Shown here piece by piece: positions 26,301 to 40,462 of a DNA stretch of 64,000 bases (its first letter is position 1; the number at the start of each line of letters is the position of its first letter). Under the pieces are notes generated by a model. That model had not been told where the DNA came from. It saw only the letters and a program-made list of their open reading frames with translations, and did not search any database. This stretch comes from Setaria digitata (taxonomy: Eukaryota; Nematoda; Chromadorea; Rhabditida; Setariidae), in contig RCAB01000309.1 in the NCBI GenBank assembly GCA_003640385.1, forward strand, positions 1-64,000. Reading direction: 5' to 3'. The position numbers and the translations under genes are program-made.

Positions 26301-28265
26301 TTATCTTAATATGAATTTTTTTGAATTCATTATTGGTATAAAAAATCCATTTTCGTTCCTGATTCAAATATGTTGCAGTCAGCTGTAGTCCTTCTTCAAG
26401 GATTAGCACCACTCAAGCAAATTTTCATCATTATCGAATATGGGCGTGAATCGCCAAACTACCTCTATATAAAATAATCACGAAACTTCACGATTTTAAA
26501 GGAAGGTACACCTTCCCAGTAAGGATAGCATGAGATCGTTGCTATATTAGTCGAATGTAATGTTTCGCCAAGGTTTTCTCAAAAAGCTATTATGATCCAA
26601 GGAAAGAACGGATTCTCTAGATTCCCGAAACTGAAGACCGGAAACTTTAAAAGGAGTTGAAGTGGTACATAAATTGGTTACTAAATCAATTTCGCTCTTG
26701 CTTACAAAAAAATGAATCCAATTGATTATTGTCTCAGACCTAGAAGTTTTTTTTTAGTTTTAATACATCAGTTTCTGAGCAAAGAACATGAATGGAAATT
26801 GTTCGGAAGCTGATTTGAAAGACACTGACTTAAGAAATATACCAATTTGAATTATAACAAGTTTGGCCGTATAAATTTTTAAATTTCAAGCGATGACAAA
26901 ATACGTGAAACTAAGCCAATAATGATTAAAAAAAAAAAATAAAATAAAATAATGTAATCAGAAGTTATATGTTTAGTCAATATCTTATAGCAGTGAAGAA
27001 CACAGCTTACTGGAAGAAGTGTCAAGTATTAAGAAAAGCAAGCGATTTAAAAAAAAAAAATCTCGATTTAAACATTTCTTCAAACGATACTTTTGTTAAA
27101 AAGTTGCAGTGCTTGCAGTTCCTTCAAATACAGTCACCTGAATCGAAACAAATTTCGAAATAACTCTAAAATTACTCCCATGAAAGGCTAAAATATCGGG
27201 TTGTTTTTCACTCCCCCAATACAAATTTCAATAAAGCGCGAATAAAACGTGGGAAGAAAACTTGATCACATCACTTCGAGATATTAGAAATGAATTTAGA
27301 GAATGATGACAGGAAATGAAAAAGAGAAGGAAAAGAGTTAACATTTTTGAAAAGGATATTGTCTAGGCCGAAGCAAAAACATTTTACTAATGTCAACGAG
27401 GAAAAGATATGCCTCCTTTTCGATTGTACCAGTTAGAGCAGTGAAAAGGTTAAAGGAAGCTGTCTTAGCAAATAGGCATAGCTAGTTTAACATACACGAA
27501 TCGGATTAAAGAGTTTTATCGATGGGCAAATAAGATTACTTCGGTGTCGATGTTCCAATGTAACTTGTTGTCATCTTTTCGGGATCTTCTCTCGAACATC
27601 GTTTTAACTTGATATCATGCAATTATGATGCCATCATAATAAATTGTAATACAAAACATAATATGTAAGAAATCAAGGAAGAATAAACAAACAAGATGAA
27701 AAAAAAATAATGTGAAATCTACAAGGTGTTCTTCAAGGAGACATGCACGTCACTTGTGAAGAGAGAATTATTTTACGAGCCATCACTAATTACGCATCGC
27801 ATGCGCACGTGTACATAAATTTCGACAGCATTCATCATTGGCACGTCCAGTAACTTTCTAGAAGTGACGAACTTTCCGAAGTTTCCAGCTAATACATTAG
27901 TTAATGTAGTAACGTCAATGCTGTAGGACAATAATTTATTTTGCTGATGAAAAGGAGTGATACCACAAAGATGACACATATTTGTCACAAAACAGACCTT
28001 TTGAAAAAGCGAAGCAAATGATCAAAATGCGCCATGAGGAATGAAAGAGACATGAAAAGGTGTTTTTTAGTTTCCTGCATGAGCACTACTCCCTTTTTTG
28101 TAAACTATATTCCTGAAGCTGAAATTACTGGAGGTGCCAAGGACAGAGAATAAATTCGTGTGTGCACTTCTAGATGGTACGTGTAATCAGTGAACGGAGC
28201 ATCTCCTTCACAGTGTTAGCAAATCGTTGCTGCTGAAATTACCAGTGAAAGGAGAACTAGTGAAA

Positions 28266-28493
28266 ATGAGGAAGACTAACAGATTTGAGAGTATTGTACT
28301 ACTGCTGCTGCTTTCAACTTGCAGCACTCCACTTAGTCTACTTCACAACAAATTTATGAATATTTTAATGGCCGATTCCCAAAATTACTATTGTGCTAGT
28401 CAGCCTAAGACTACACAATCAATATGTCAGAGTAGAATAGGTATTCGGCGAGAGTGGTTATCAACGAGTATTCAAAAACAATTCTTTTATTAA
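28266..28493 (+). CDS. Possible small secreted or membrane peptide (weak)
   Basis: An uninterrupted 75-codon frame starts MRKTNRFESIVLLLLLSTCS. This is a basic start followed by a run of leucines and then a small-residue region, as in a signal peptide. The remainder has three cysteines and ends KQFFY-stop. There is no homology I recognise and no supporting splice or promoter signal. A chance open frame is quite possible. Confidence 0.2.
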   Translation: MRKTNRFESIVLLLLLSTCSTPLSLLHNKFMNILMADSQNYYCASQPKTTQSICQSRIGIRREWLSTSIQKQFFY

Positions 28494-31155
28494 GTTAGGA
28501 ATGATTCTGCACACTAAGTCGAGTGTCGATAGTAGTGATGTAAAAAAATTTCCATCATCTGCTGTCCCCTGCGCGACTAAATCATCATTAACTAATAGTG
28601 AAAGAACTACATACAGTGAATCTAGGAGGAAGCATAACTAGATGATATTACAAAAAGTCTTCCGCTGAACAGTAACAGTATTAGGAATGCATGAAATGTC
28701 AAACTTGTTTTGCTTACCGAACTTAGCCTTGGAGACAGTCCAATAATGTATTTTTTTGCATTTCCAAGAAAAACCATGGAGTCAGGTGTCATGAATTAGT
28801 AAGGTGGCAAAGGTTAAAAAACTGCAGGGAACCGATTCCTCATGAACGATTTGAATGTATTGCGAACTCAAAATTAATTTGATAGTATTATTTATGGCAA
28901 GTCTTGGAGTTATGCCAACACTGATGACTATTATACGAAATAAAGTTCAAAAAACAAATTAATTTTTTTTTCGGAAAAAACAGCCAATTTATTAATTCAT
29001 AACATAATCCCCCACTGATAAAAACAACTACACTATTAGAAGTGCAGTGTGATAAAAGGTTAAGTTAATTTATGTTCAAAAATTTTAATTCAGGGCGATT
29101 ATACTGAAATTCTTAAGCTTTAATAGTAAGACTGTTATAAACAGATGAACTAATTTTTTCTTCTTGTGAAACATAATTTGCACTAAATAAATTTCCTCTA
29201 TTTAATTCAATTCTCAACCTTCAAAGCTAATTTTTCAGCACTATTAATATCTTGACCAGCTCAAGTTAACCATAATTCAAGTAGATTACATGTCTCGTTC
29301 TCACCAATTAGATTTATTTTTCCGTTGTTTACACTAGGAATCCCACGTTACCGAAAGAAGCAGGTGCAAAATAGAATATCAGACAAGTTGAAATTAGAGA
29401 ACTACAAATGAATAAATAAATACAAACTTGTTCCGTAAATGAAATACTTCAACATCACTCACTTTTCCATTTCCTATTGATAACGAAAAAATATCAGTGG
29501 AAAACAGATATGCTCTTCCATTACCATGCCTTATCAAAATTTTTTTCTTCCGACAATAAGCATTATTTCCAGTGAAAAAGCCACTCTTATTTTGTGAATA
29601 TAAGATTATGAGATTTTTTTTTTGTCTCGCAGTTAAACAAAGTCATTAATTTTAGCTTACTTTTAGTGCACTGAATATGCTATTAAAATTATGAGACGAA
29701 ATGTACTAGTTTCTTTGCTGCAGCCGAAAAATACAATCAACGTATTTCTTCTCATTACCAGTCAACTTCTTACTCTGTCTCCTCTTCACTCCACTATGTT
29801 TCCCTTTTTTTTTTTCTTTTTTTCTTTTTTGTAAAGTTAATTTTTATAATCATCTATGATTGACATCGATAAATTAAAAGCAATATATTATACGTTTCCT
29901 GACACGACTTTGCCACTTTTACGCAAAATATAAGCAGGTCAATTTAGTGATATTTGGACTTGTCATAGACGACATTTAACAGGTATTCCACACTACATTT
30001 CGCAAAATTGTTTTTAAATTTTATGGAATTATGTACAGAAATAGATAAGAAAAAGAAAACTAACGTTCGAGAAGCTAATGACGCTTAACAGACTGCCAAA
30101 GTTAAATTTTGACAATTGATGAAGTGTTGTTCACTGTGTATTTTCTTAGCTTCGCTTCTTACTTTTCATTCATTCAGCAATCTGCAAAAGTTATAGCTGG
30201 TAGACAAACAAAGTAGTGTATCGCTGAAACAGCTAAAACTTTTTTACAGTTAACAGAAAAAAAGATTTTCAATTAAAATAATGCTTTACATAGACCTCAA
30301 AACTACTAATTTATCCATGTTTTTATTTTTCACAGTGTTTTTTTTCAACTCCTACTTGTGACTTTAATGTCCATACATGAACAGATGTGTATGTCTATGC
30401 TCGAGATGTACCAAAAAATAGTGAAATGTAAAAGGCTCAATATCTCAATTAAAGCATAGAACAAGTTAGAAATAACGTTAATAAAATGTAAAATAATAAT
30501 ACTGAAAAATAAGTAGGAGAGCAGAAAATGTCCCTCATTAATAACTGTTAAATAAGGAAATAGTTAATAATTCTGTAAAATGATATAGTGCACATTGATT
30601 TCCTCCTAAAAATCCTTTATTTTTGCCGTATGTTAGGAAAAGTAAAATTAAGATCAGGTGATGTAATGTAATTAGCTAAACCATCCTCTATGACATGATA
30701 TTGCAAGAAAGTACTATAACTGCGGAAATGGAACATTTTTATGAAAAAAACCCTAATGCTTCGCTTAAGAATTTGATTATTTTCTATTACGGCTTAATCA
30801 CTACCACGATTTTCGGAAACATCATTGTTTCTCAATATCAAAGCAATTCAGCAATGCTTTTTCATATTCTTTCTGCCATAAACCTTCTGTATACAAAGCA
30901 ACCAACAAAAAAAAAAAAAAAAAAAATGATTCTGAAAGTTGCTTTCAAAAATTATATGACCAGGAGGCAAGAAAAAAAAACCTCGTACCACATCCAAAAG
31001 GGTAAATTTTAAATAACAACGTAAATGATGATTGATACTAGATGAAATCATCTTTACAAAAAAATGAAACTATCAGTTGCATACCAGCAGCACTGTCTGG
31101 ATAAGAAGATGCACTTTTTACGATCGTTTGTCCACCAAAAAACATTTAATTTTTT

Positions 31156-31205
31156 GATTTATTTACTGTTGTATAGCATTGATTTATTTGCTGTTGTATA
31201 GCATT
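31156..31205. repeat. 25-bp tandem duplication
   Basis: GATTTATTT(A/G)CTGTTGTATAGCATT occurs twice in direct succession with one mismatch. Confidence 0.9.
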
Positions 31206-32837
31206 TTGCAGTGCTGCAAATATACTAAAAATCAAGTCAAAAAAAAGTGACTGAAACTTTTTCGCAAGACGACACAATATAAATGTTATTCTTTGTAATA
31301 TTTGCAAATATTGACTTCCGTCTTCCAAAGCTTCAGAATACTCTGATAGGGGGTTAAGCTACCATACCATACATAATTATTTTCTCAGCATCTATCAGAA
31401 ATTAAGGATTTTCTCTCGAGTTAAGAAAAATATTTAGGAAGCAAATAGTTACACGTATAACTATCTGGCAAAAAAAATAATAATACTTGACCTTGCAAAA
31501 TTATTCTTCTGCTACTATAATGTACATCAGCAACAACAAAGTTCCCTAAGACTTCGAAGTTTTTTAAAAATAAAAAATATCCAACTTCTTACACACCATT
31601 TGCTTCCCGGAATCTTCAGCAAATTCTTCTTAGCATCGTTTTTTTTTTTTTTTGCTTAGGACTCCCGAAGAAGAAGCTTCCTGAGAATGCATTAGAAACA
31701 TACTAACTACTCAAGTAACGTTCCAGAATATTGCGACAACTTTTTTGAAATCACGGTAATGCGGAAGTTCATAAAGCTAAACTTTGGAAAAAAATAATAA
31801 TATATCGTGACAAAAAAAAAGTTATTCTTTCTTGTTCTTTTTCTCATTTTCCTTCTCTTCCCGTTACCTTCTCCTTAAAGTTTCCTGATATTATAAATAA
31901 AAAATGACTTTGCTTCATTTCGAAAATGCTCACCGCTTTTACAGGCAGGCTATTTATTTCTTTTTAAGTAAATTGAAAAAGTGGAAGTTTTCGACCACAA
32001 ATCGCAGGGATTGCTGCTTTCATTGATTAGCCTGTCCATCCTTATATTTTCTAGGATTGTGATACTAAAAGGAATTGTCTTCATAATTTTTTATGACCGA
32101 CTTTATTATGAAGTCTTCCTCACTCAAGGATGTTCGAATACTTTTTGGTAATATTTCAATGGCTAAATTAAAAAATGATATAAGCAGCACATGTATAAAT
32201 GAGTTTTCGTTTTTTGAGACCTTATTCTTGGTTAAGATGTAAAAAGTCAAAGATTTGCAGAAAGACCGAGGGTCAGAAGCTAGTTATTTAGAACAAGTAG
32301 CAATTTTATAACAAAGCACGAAGTGGTAACCGCATGTCCCAATTTCAGTAGGGTGCATTAAAATTTTTATCCCTTAGCAGATTTTTTTAATCATAAGAAT
32401 AATGCAAATTAACAGTTGTACTTTTTGTCATATGATCATTCGAATAATAAGCGCTCCATATATATTTCCAAAGATACCAAAGGTACAGCTATGCATTTTT
32501 CGACCGACATTTTTTGCTATAATTTCAACCAAATCTTTATCAAGAAAAACCGGTGAATAGTGAATTACTACTACTACGTAATTCTACTGTAAGAAGCCTG
32601 GAAGAAAATAAGGACATTTACTAGGAAACTTGACAAGTTTCATTAACTTCTCAGTATCGAGGAAGATTAACTGAGATATAAGTTATTAAGAGACGGAATC
32701 AGTCATCATAAAAGAGGTTTATGATTTTTAATTTTTAACCAAAATAAATGATACTTATAAAGCTGGAACAAAAAATGATTTACCAGTCAAACAACAATGA
32801 ATACACATCTTGTTTGCCAAGCTTCGCAATGAATACA

Positions 32838-32915
32838 CATTGTTTGCACCGCTTCGCAAGAACATTGCCCACTGGCCATTGTTTGCACCGCTTCGCAAGA
32901 ACATTGCCCACTGGC
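32838..32915. repeat. Perfect 39-bp tandem duplication with a decayed third copy
   Basis: Two identical 39-base units (32838-32876 and 32877-32915) begin CATTGTTTGCACCGCTTCGC. Just upstream, at 32796-32837, related pieces (AATGAATACACAT, then TTGCCAAGCTTCGC) suggest an older, diverged unit. The array is GC-rich within AT-rich DNA and stays open in frame on both strands. No gene could be built through it. Confidence 0.9.
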
Positions 32916-34990
32916 GAAGGCGTGAAAAGAATTATAATGCTTGTAACGAGGAAATTAGCAAGTCTTCCTAAATAATACAAAATTTCCCAGAAACTTCCTC
33001 ACCGACTACATTCATCGTTACTCCACACACGACCTTTTGGGTGATCAGTTCATGATAGACTGTATGCACCACCTTGAATATTTACATTTCATCAATAAAC
33101 TTTTGCGCAAAAGTTGCGTGCACCGATGTTCAGCGATAAGCGATAATATCGCACAAAGGAAAGAACATATTATGACGAGGAGTTTTACGAATCTTCATTG
33201 TTTTGTATATCAAACTAACTGAACCAAATAATCGACCATGCTCAATGTATAATATAAATCAAAGTATAGGGAAATGACGGATCTGTAACTGCAGTGAGAT
33301 GCATATGAGGAAAATTTGGTCAGTTTTTTGATTCCATTAAATGAACTTTTTGACAGAGTCGATCGTACTGTAATTGGTCTACCTGAACCACGGCTAAAAC
33401 ACCGTCCCTACAGCAAGCTCCCTTCTACCCTTATTAAATGTCATTTTTTTTTTTTTTTTTTGACTCATGGTAGTTCTAAATTTCTCAGCGAGAAAAAAAT
33501 CCAACAAATAAGTATATCTGTTTTTGATATTGAGGATTAAGAAGCATAGAATAATCAAACAATAAGCCGATATACTTTCTTGCGACTTTGGTACATTTGA
33601 ACCAAAACACAAGCACTCAATTCGATTGTTTCTAGTAATTCTAAAAAGTTTTCGCAGCAGTTTGAATCCGCACAATACATATTTGTATTGAGAGTAGACG
33701 GCTATTTCACCGGGACCCACAAAATCCAGATAGAAGTCCATATGAATCAAATACAAACTATCAATTTTCCCAGATCTTCAGAACTTAGAGGGGCTTCAGA
33801 TGATTTCGTTAGACTGCACTGCAAGAAGCACTAGAATCCCCAAAACTACCTCTTCCTATAATATCCTTTTCCCTTCACTGTTTATTCTTTCACAACTAAA
33901 TTAATTTGCACAGCGAAGATGGATCAAGTAAGGTACTCAAATATTTCCTACTTCTTATTTAAAAAGTAGTGACATTCAACAAATTTTCAAGAGTTACTCT
34001 GTATTGATTCTCACGAGCACATAAATTTCCATTAAAACAAAGCAGTAAACAATGAAATTTCGAACGAAGGGATGAATTTTTCAACGAAAAATATTCCTTG
34101 AGATAATAGTTGTTCGTTCATAATGTTCCCTGCTCCGCTAATTTTGATGCGAGATCTGTGAGATTAGAGCCCAATATCTGGTGGTATCATAGAAACTGAG
34201 GATGAAGTTGGAGGGTACCAAAAGTAAGATGAATAACACTGAAAGTGGAAAATCGGCGAGCTAGCACTTTCGATTTCGTTTACTAAGGAAAATTTGGTCA
34301 GGATGGGTTAATTAGATTGGACGAAGTCAGTGCTAACTATTGCTGCATGACTTTGTTGCTCAGTTTGCTTCAATTTTTGGCTCGATAGAATCTGTTATGA
34401 GGTAAGATAAAGTTCTAGAAGTAATCGTCTTCTTTTTCACTAAAAATTCATGGAAAACAAACTCTTCCATTAATTTTAAGATTTTGTCAACTAATACCTA
34501 ACAACTTAGCTAAGACCAAGGAAGCATAATTGAGTAGGGAATCTTATGGAGGAAGAATAGGAAGTGAGAAATAAATAGAAAAGAGAAGAGAAATCAAGTT
34601 TGAAAATTGTGCACTGCCTCGAAGCACACACAAAAAGTTCGCTACATTTCATTTCCTTAACAAGAAGCCTAATCATAATAGGGCCGCGTTTACTAGGGCT
34701 TCTGTTGTGAAAGCTGGTGCTCGAACGTGGTTCATATTCCTTCGTTCATGGATGAGGTCTTAGAATTAGTGATTCTTTCTTACTGTAGGGTTATGAGTCC
34801 TGGTGACGAAAACATCAGATTTTTCAATAGCTATCAAAATACCAATTCTTTTTTCTTACATATCACAAATTAGATTTACGGATATATATTAGAATTCGTT
34901 GTCGTGTGTAGCCTTCTTTTTTTTTGTCTCCAGCCGCTAAGTGAAGCTCTCACAGCTTTAATAAAATATCAAGCAGAAGTTATTTTCCGA

Positions 34991-35000
34991 TATAATGCAG
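34991..35000 (+). promoter_or_regulatory. Splice acceptor directly before a start codon
   Basis: TATAATGCAG is followed at once by the ATG of the coiled-coil gene. It fits a spliced-leader acceptor or the end of a 5' UTR intron. Confidence 0.35.
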
Positions 35001-38000
35001 ATGAGTTCCTTGGGACGAAGACATGAATGGAATCGTCCTTTGGCAAAGGAAACAGCAACAGCATCTATTTCAAATTCTTCCCTTGCACCAAATTATCTCT
35101 TTCCTCGGTAAAGAATCGTCGATTTTTTCTTTCCTTCGAAATCAGTTTTTCTGTTTTTTCTTGCCTTTCAAATCAGTCTATTCTGTTCGATAAGTTACTC
35201 ACTACATCAGTGGTTTTTGAAGTGAGGGATCAAAACTGAGATCTCGTAGTGGATTAACTACTAGAGGACCGATAGGTCGACCAACAGCTTTGGAAAAGCG
35301 TTATTTTGAGCCTTCAGTGGACGAGCTGTACAATTTCGAGCGTCCTTCTTTCGAGAAAGTAAGTGGGAAAGTTTTAAATACTAAAAAATCATATTCATTA
35401 TAAAATTATATTCATTCTTATTCCGTCTGATTGCAGCGGTCTTTTGAATTTGCGCTTAAATCGTTTGTTAGAATTCTATCCTGATATATATATTTTATAT
35501 ATATATATATATAAAACTGTTTATAGTTTTGAGAGAGAAATGAATTAAAGAAATCAGGAAATATATATAATGTTTTTAAATATTTTAAGCAGAGTGGAAG
35601 CCGCATACAGGGTGTAAGCTTTTCGTTCAAAATGCCCAGTGCATATCGAATGGAGAAAGGTGAATTAATTGTGAGTTCTGTGAAAAAAACCTACAGCGAT
35701 GCAGATTTAAAACTGCCTGTCAGGTCATCATCAATTCTTTATCTTTTCGTTACTGCTATACTTTAAGGTCATTTCCATTGCAGATAGGTTCATCAGATTT
35801 TACTCAAATTCCTCAACTTGTTACAGTTCACTAATTCTATTTGCAGAATTAATTGATCTTGAAAAGAAAACTTATGAACATATGATTTTGCAACAATCCT
35901 TAATTGTAGGACGACTGTCCAACGTGTGAGCTCATCGGAATTTCGTCTTCCTCTTTCTAGACAGTTGGGGAGAGCTACACTGGAAAAGGCGAAAACAGCA
36001 TTAGTGCCGAGATTTCTATCTGATAATCAGAACTTGTCAGATGGGAAGATTCCCAATGTACCTGAATGCATGGTGAAGACAGATTTGTGTAGCTCTTTTC
36101 CACTAAGCCCAAAGAAGCGAAAAAGTGACAGTAAAGCTGATTTGGGACCACCTAGTAAATTGAAAAAGAAAGTCGATCCAAAAAAAAGAGGTTGGTTCTG
36201 TATTGATTATATCCTTAGCATCGCTAATATCCTATTATTTTATACATGAGATATGATGTTTAATGCTTTAATGGAACGCTAAACAGATCATTGCTTTGTT
36301 ATCAAAAGAAATTTCCGTTGCTAATCACCATTATGCTCGGTTTATTCTCCTTTTTGACCCGTCAGTGGTTCATTTGAACTGTTTGAATTAGTAGACTAGT
36401 AAGTGTTTGCTTTGTCATCCTGGTTATTATACGTTTATTTAACGATTCCTGCCTCCTGTAATGATTGGTTCATATAGATCTTATAGAATTAGAATATCTG
36501 TAACTCAAGCTACATCATTTATTCACGTTTGTGTCTTTGCATATAAAATTTTACAGTGTTATTGATGGGAAAGGCGATTTCAATGGCACCATCATTTACC
36601 GAAGCAGGCCCAAGCGACGAAGCTGTTGGACCTGGGAAGAAGTGTTTCCCCGGAGTGATTTTCTCATCACGCCTTTCGGCAGCATTGAATCGTAACTCCG
36701 AGTATGCTTGTTTTGCTAAGGATTACTTACTTTTCGGAAAATTACTAAGAATAGTTACGAGGAAATTGTGGATTTGAACTCTTTCACACTTTGTGGATAC
36801 TACCGTTCCTTCGAATTGATCTAGTTCAAGTGAAATAGTATAACAGATAATTTAGATGGGAAAAGCTGGCCATGAAAAGTAAATCTTTATTTCTGAAGCA
36901 TCGAAGTCAGAAAATGTTGAAAGATCGTTTGGAAAAATACTGTGTAATGACACGGAAACCTCATATATATGATAGTGAGAAGCTGGATACGAAGAAGACA
37001 AATCAAACACCAATAGCTACACCCTTAACGATCAAAGAGGCGCTACCAAAATTTAATCAAGGTATTTTTGGGTTATTCGGCCTTTTTTCTGATTTCAAAA
37101 ACATTTTTTCTTTTCAATTTTTTAGCCACGTTTGAGTGTTTCTGCCGAACAAGAATGTATTGTAAGATAAATTTATTATTGACCCCCCTCCTCAGCATTA
37201 CCTACCCTCGAATTTTTCTTTGCTTGGACTTTTTTTCATGTTGCTTTTCCATTTCACTTTGTTTTATTTAGTACTTCCTTTTTATAATATACTTTATTAT
37301 TCTCTTGTCACAGTCGTTGTATTTGCAGGTTTTGTTGATCTTTTTTCAAGTGGTCTCAATAAAAAAAAAGTTGAACAAAGCGGAACTCTGTCCGGAAATA
37401 GTGAGAATAGAACAGTTATCAAGAAAAGCGTACATTCGAAAAAAAATTCCACTCGTCCAGTTTCTGAATTTAGCTCACAAGTAAATTACTTGACTCAGAT
37501 TCGATGCGGGTCCATTATCCACACCATTCTTTTGGCGAATAGTAGTATAGTATTTGATAAATAATTTATACGGAGGTTAAATTTGTCACAATATTTAGTG
37601 TATTTAAGAAAACTTATTTTGCTGCAATCAGGATAACTGTAGACATGGTCCCTTGCTAAGTTAAAAATGCAAATCAAATTTTTCAGGATGCGAAGAAAAT
37701 CTCGAGCCCTTCAGGAACAGGAATTCTCCCGCTTACTTCTGTTGGTAGAAATAGTCGGAAAGTTACGAGCAGTAGAAGTAATAGTAGGTTATTAATTGCT
37801 TTTCCGAATTTTCATTTGCATGGTAACTATATTTGTATTTTACAGATAGCTTGTACAAATCGTAATTTATAAAATTCAAAACATTTGCATTCCCTCATTC
37901 TACAGCCACTTGCATGTCGAAATAAGCGTTGCCGGATGTAAAGGTTCAATCTTTACACGTAGCGCAGCAGATGGAATATTTCATATATGTAAAAATAAAA

Positions 38001-40184
38001 TTTTCCATGCGTTCTGAACTATTTCCTTTGCATATCAAAACATTGTTTACAGTGAAGGATTTGTCACTTATTGGTGAGTCAAAAGATGCTGCTGAAATAG
38101 AGGTAAAGAAAGAAGTGGAATCTTTGGTTGAAAAAGCTCTACTTCAGACAGCCGCAAGCTCTTATTTCCGTCCCAGTCAGGTTATTGCTGTCATATTCTG
38201 TCTCTGTTTTGTTATGATAAGATTCATTAAGAATTTTTTTTTGTGTGTTGTAAAATGAACAGCATTTTAGTTCGTGTTGACTTGACAGTGTGTATACTTA
38301 CATTAGGTGAGCCGTGGAAATATATTTTGATAGCACACTTTTGCTTATGGTCCGTAGTTACTAATGAGTCGGCTGTGACAGTTTGGGTGCCTTAATCAGT
38401 TTTTACTATGTGTACTACTTGTGTAATCAATAGATGAGAATGCATAGAATGTTCTGGTATTTATGCTTATTGTCAAGAAAAGATTCGAATTTATAAGGTA
38501 TTCTGAATAACTTATTTATCGATAAGGTGTTCTGAAAATGAAGAAATCTTGGCATTGACTGGGCAAGGCTAGGTGGTAACTTTTTTGAGTTCGATATCTG
38601 GTACAGGTTTTGTGTTTTGTGATTCGTGAGTTAATATTAAAAGAGCGATGTTGTTATAGGATTTAAGGAAAAATGTCGTTGACAGTGTTCAAGGAGGCGT
38701 TGCTGTTGATGTAACAAATGATGACGCTAAGGTTGTTCCAAAATTACTCTCAGATGCTAAAAATAGTTTGCGAATAATAAACATAAAGTCATGTTATTAT
38801 GTATTTATGAAATATGCCGCATTCATTGTAGCTCAAGAAAATGTGGGCGCTTGTAGCTGAAGAAAGTTCATTGACGAGGAGTTTAAATGATGTTACTGCG
38901 AAAATAACTAAAGTTAAAGCGGATTTATGCGCCCTTTCCAGTGAGTCATGTCAGGTACCATTTGTAACATTTCCCAAAACATAGCACTTCCTTTGTTATA
39001 CAGTTTTTCTAGTTAACTTGACAAAATGGTTTTTTTTTTTTTGTTCGAAAGAATGTTTGCATTTTTTGGGATTCTATGGTGCTCATAGCGTCCTGACGTT
39101 GTTGCAGATTACGAAAAGGTTGGATGAAGTGCGATTACTTAAAAGTCAACTGTTAAGTAATTCACATTGTAAGTTTTGTTTAAATTTCCGTCAGCTGTGA
39201 ACAGAAGTGGTATTAAAGCTCCTACTTACCGTTGACATTTTGAATATCGTATTGTTTTTCTAGTAATAGTTTATTGAGAAATCCTTTATAACTTCACCTT
39301 TAGTTTCAACCACTTAGTTTAGGTACAGTGGCTCAACAGTAATGGCGTTCTCATGGTCGCTCTGTAGTGGAATTTGTGAATGCTTCATCGAAAATCTTTT
39401 GGTTTCAAGATCTTTAATTTTTTTCTGATTTTTCTTTTTCTTTTTTTATGTATGCAGTCTTTACTCTAGTCTCGCAAAATTTCCGTGGAATATTAAAACA
39501 AACAATTTTTTTTCTTTACTTTCATGATACTGTTTTTGCAGCTTTTATGGTACAAACATGTTTTTTGTTTTGAAGACAGGGAGCTGATATTATTAAAATA
39601 CAGTAGTATCCTAATTTTAATTTGATATGTTTTTCTGATGTTATTAGCACCTCCCTTTACTTTCAAAAATTTCTTGGCTAATATAAGTATTTTCCAGCTA
39701 GAAACTTTTGGAAATTTATAAACACTTCATGAGTTTTCTGGATATCTGAATGTTATTGATATCACCCTTGCTGCTAACGTTGTTGCACGTTTTTTTTTTT
39801 TTTTTTCTTATTCTTCCAAGAAGATCAGAAATAATAGATGGTCAACGTAAATATCAATGGAAGTGCTCGAAATATTCATATCTTTCAAGAAGGAAATTTT
39901 AAGAATGCTATGGTTATTGCTGTGAAAGATTTCTACTGAATCACTTTTGTAAATTATTTTCAGTGGGTGTGAAAAATTTTTCTTGAATACAGTGATTTGT
40001 ATAAAATTTTTTTTGGCATATGTAGAAAACCTTAATGAAGAGGCCAATAAATTTGGTATAATTACCAAGTGTTTAGTACCGATCGTTACTCGCCAAAATT
40101 GTATATTAATATTTTCATATTCTTTTTCTTTTAGCACTTAAGCTTCTGGAACCATCTCATCTGCAGTCCTTTAATACTTCTTAA
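35001..40184 (+). CDS. Lys/Ser-rich nuclear protein with C-terminal coiled coil, family not recognised
   Basis: Thirteen exons with consistent phases (35001-35107, 35250-35358, 35593-35723, 35910-36190, 36557-36701, 36856-37061, 37329-37480, 37687-37783, 38053-38180, 38660-38800, 38832-38954, 39108-39168, 40135-40184) give about 576 residues. Exon 2 could also begin at 35241. The N-terminal 300 residues are rich in Ser, Arg and Lys. They carry basic clusters, including SPKKRKS and KLKKKVDPKKR, that look like nuclear localisation signals, and several R/K-x-S sites. Residues from about 420 to the end (KEVESLVEKALLQ; LKKMWALVAEESSLTRSLND; ITKRLDEVRLLKSQLL) have heptad-like hydrophobic spacing typical of a coiled coil. 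The layout, a disordered phosphorylatable basic N-terminus and a helical C-terminus, is seen in kinetochore and chromosomal scaffold subunits such as Dsn1. I see no diagnostic motif and do not assign it. Exon 10's last codons are uncertain. Confidence 0.6.
35483..35513. repeat. Short (TA)n tract in an intron
   Basis: An ATATAT run, interrupted once by TATTTTAT, lies inside the second intron of the coiled-coil gene. Confidence 0.8.
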
Positions 40185-40462
40185 TGATATGCTATGATTT
40201 GTTACCAATGTGATTTTTGGTGTCGGAAAAAGTTACAGAAATAGGAATTGGATTGAAGAGTAATAACAACCTCGTTTTATTCCTAATACCCGCGAACAGT
40301 GCGTGAAGTTAATGACTCTTTTTTTTTGCCACAAGAACGTTGACATTTTTTTTTTTTTTTGAGATATGTGAAAGCGCTTAGTACGCGACCATCACTTCGT
40401 TTCTTCCCTCTTTTGTTTTAGTGTCATTTTGTTTATGTACTGTATTGCTTGCACTCTGTGAC

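Larger units (their letters stand above)
22182..35000. other. Gene desert of about 13 kb
   Basis: Mostly AT-rich sequence in which long open frames are rare and lack splice support. It contains three perfect or near-perfect tandem repeats, listed separately. Slightly GC-richer patches with open frames lie at 25340-26040 and 27730-27990. In the first, a plus-strand frame (25350-25556) begins after a TCTGTAG acceptor and a minus-strand frame covers 26029-25820. Neither shows a domain I can name. Confidence 0.4.

Noticed and set aside
30695..31012. 105-codon plus-strand frame
   Set aside because: Half of it depends on a poly-A run and it lacks any motif.
33394..33756. 120-codon minus-strand frame
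   Set aside because: It runs through a poly-T tract read as poly-Lys and has no domain or splice support; likely chance.
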